Below are positions 15,603 through 16,239 of a DNA stretch of 16,239 nucleotides, in pieces. The notes under the pieces were generated by a model that was not told where the DNA came from, did no database searches, and worked only from the letters and a program-made list of their open reading frames with translations. A program made the position numbers and the translations under genes. Source of the stretch: Candidatus Altarchaeales archaeon WOR_SM1_86-2 (lineage in GTDB: Archaea; Altiarchaeota; Altiarchaeia; IMC4; MCBC01); contig MCBC01000035.1 in assembly GCA_001723855.1 (NCBI GenBank), positions 1-16,239 of the forward strand, given 5' to 3'. Position 1 is the first letter of the stretch; every line of letters starts with the position of its first letter.

Positions 15603-15823
15603 AAAATAAACTTCTGAAATGTGGCTGATCAAAGCTCTGCCGCATTTGCGAGGGTTGCTCGTCAGAATGAGTTTGGGGTGTTTTGCATATCTCCGACCCA
15701 ACATGCATTAAACAGTACGAGAATTGTCCCGCATATCAGCATATGTGCATCCGGACTTTCAAACGGTCTCCAATTTTTTACATGCGTTCGGGATTAATAA
15801 AAACAACAGGGTAATAAAATAAC

Positions 15824-16239
15824 ATGACTGGTTTAATAATACTTGCCGGGGGAGCAGCATCAAGATTTAACGAAAAGCCGTTTTATAAGTTCAGGGGTAA
15901 AGAAATGTTGGGGGTAATATATAATAACCTTGCAGAAGGTTTCGATGAGGTTGTGGTAAGCGTAAAGCAAATGCATGCGGAAAGGGTAAGCAAGGTTGTT
16001 AACGCAGAGATCGTTCTTGACGAATATGCCCTGGATACGCCGCTGGTTGGAATTTTATCTGCCTGCAGTAATATGTCATCAGAGCGGGTTTTTGTTGTTC
16101 CATGCGATGTGCCGATGATTAAAAAGGATGTTGTGGAAATAATTTTATCGAAGTTGAATAAAGACGCAGCGGTGCCTAAATGGGAAGACGGTCAAATTGA
16201 GCCGCTGGTAGCTGCATATAAAAGAGAAAAAATCGCAAA
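15824..16239 (+). CDS. mobA: Molybdenum cofactor guanylyltransferase (MobA-like), 3' truncated by window end
   Basis: The frame from ATG 15824 stays open to the window end (138 codons seen). The N-terminus MTGLIILAGGAASRFNEKPFYKF is the nucleotide-binding LAGG-x-x-x-RF...K motif of MobA-type nucleotidyltransferases. VPCDVPMI (about residues 92-99) holds the metal-binding aspartate, and EPLVAAY (about 125-131) is the conserved EPL-x-A-x-Y motif. MobA attaches GMP from GTP to molybdopterin to make the guanine dinucleotide cofactor. The Arg14 and Phe15 form (SRF) and the absence of a sugar-phosphate family signature favour MobA over other sugar nucleotidyltransferases. Two hundred bases of leader separate it from tfb, so it is likely transcribed separately. 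Confidence 0.82.
   Translation, partial: MTGLIILAGGAASRFNEKPFYKFRGKEMLGVIYNNLAEGFDEVVVSVKQMHAERVSKVVNAEIVLDEYALDTPLVGILSACSNMSSERVFVVPCDVPMIKKDVVEIILSKLNKDAAVPKWEDGQIEPLVAAYKREKIA

Noticed and set aside
15621..15797. GTG-started 58-codon plus-strand frame between tfb and mobA
   Set aside because: No recognisable motif, no clear ribosome binding site and unusual composition; it is treated as intergenic.

Overview
The window is archaeal DNA. It encodes a transcription factor B (TFIIB-type) protein, a Gar1-like H/ACA RNP protein fused to it by a start/stop overlap, an archaeal-type SMC, a UPF0175/PIN (DUF3368) toxin-antitoxin pair, and a COG1361-type S-layer-like exported protein. Genes are preceded by very A/T-rich leaders and mostly lack an obvious Shine-Dalgarno sequence. 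Gene content fits a euryarchaeal or related lineage; I cannot place it further from sequence alone.

Layout, left to right. (1) 49-429, plus: purE. (2) 511-6254, minus: reading right to left, antitoxin, PIN toxin, smc, a dual-specificity-type phosphatase and a small multispanning membrane protein. smc lacks an adjacent scpA/scpB. (3) 4951-6591: the 5' end of smc is present three times in the same orientation. The copies are the functional one (ending at 4976), a 27-bp mini-copy (5090-5116) and a 168-bp copy (6362-6529) that encodes the SMC N-terminus through Walker A and then breaks off. The toxin-antitoxin pair lies between the copies. (4) 6789-10002, plus: two MacB/FtsX-like permeases and one MacB/LolD-type ATPase. 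(5) 10006-12511, minus, convergent with the ATPase: two more permeases with no ATPase of their own. (6) 12582-12829: a decayed fragment that looks like a DDE transposase C-terminus. (7) 12791-14288, minus: a COG1361-like exported, C-terminally anchored protein broken by a frameshift, probably with some missing sequence. (8) 14332-15602, plus: a TTG-started gar1-like gene overlapping a divergent tfb. (9) 15824 to the end, plus: the 5' part of mobA.

How the parts relate. The four permeases and single ATPase probably form one or two MacB-type transporters or mechanotransmission complexes in the cytoplasmic membrane, with the S-layer-like protein as a likely extracellular partner; that partner now appears broken. 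The most unusual structure is the reiterated smc start flanking a toxin-antitoxin module. It looks like repeated insertion or recombination that restored the smc 5' end each time. The copies differ almost only at synonymous sites, which suggests the extra copy came from a once-functional smc allele.
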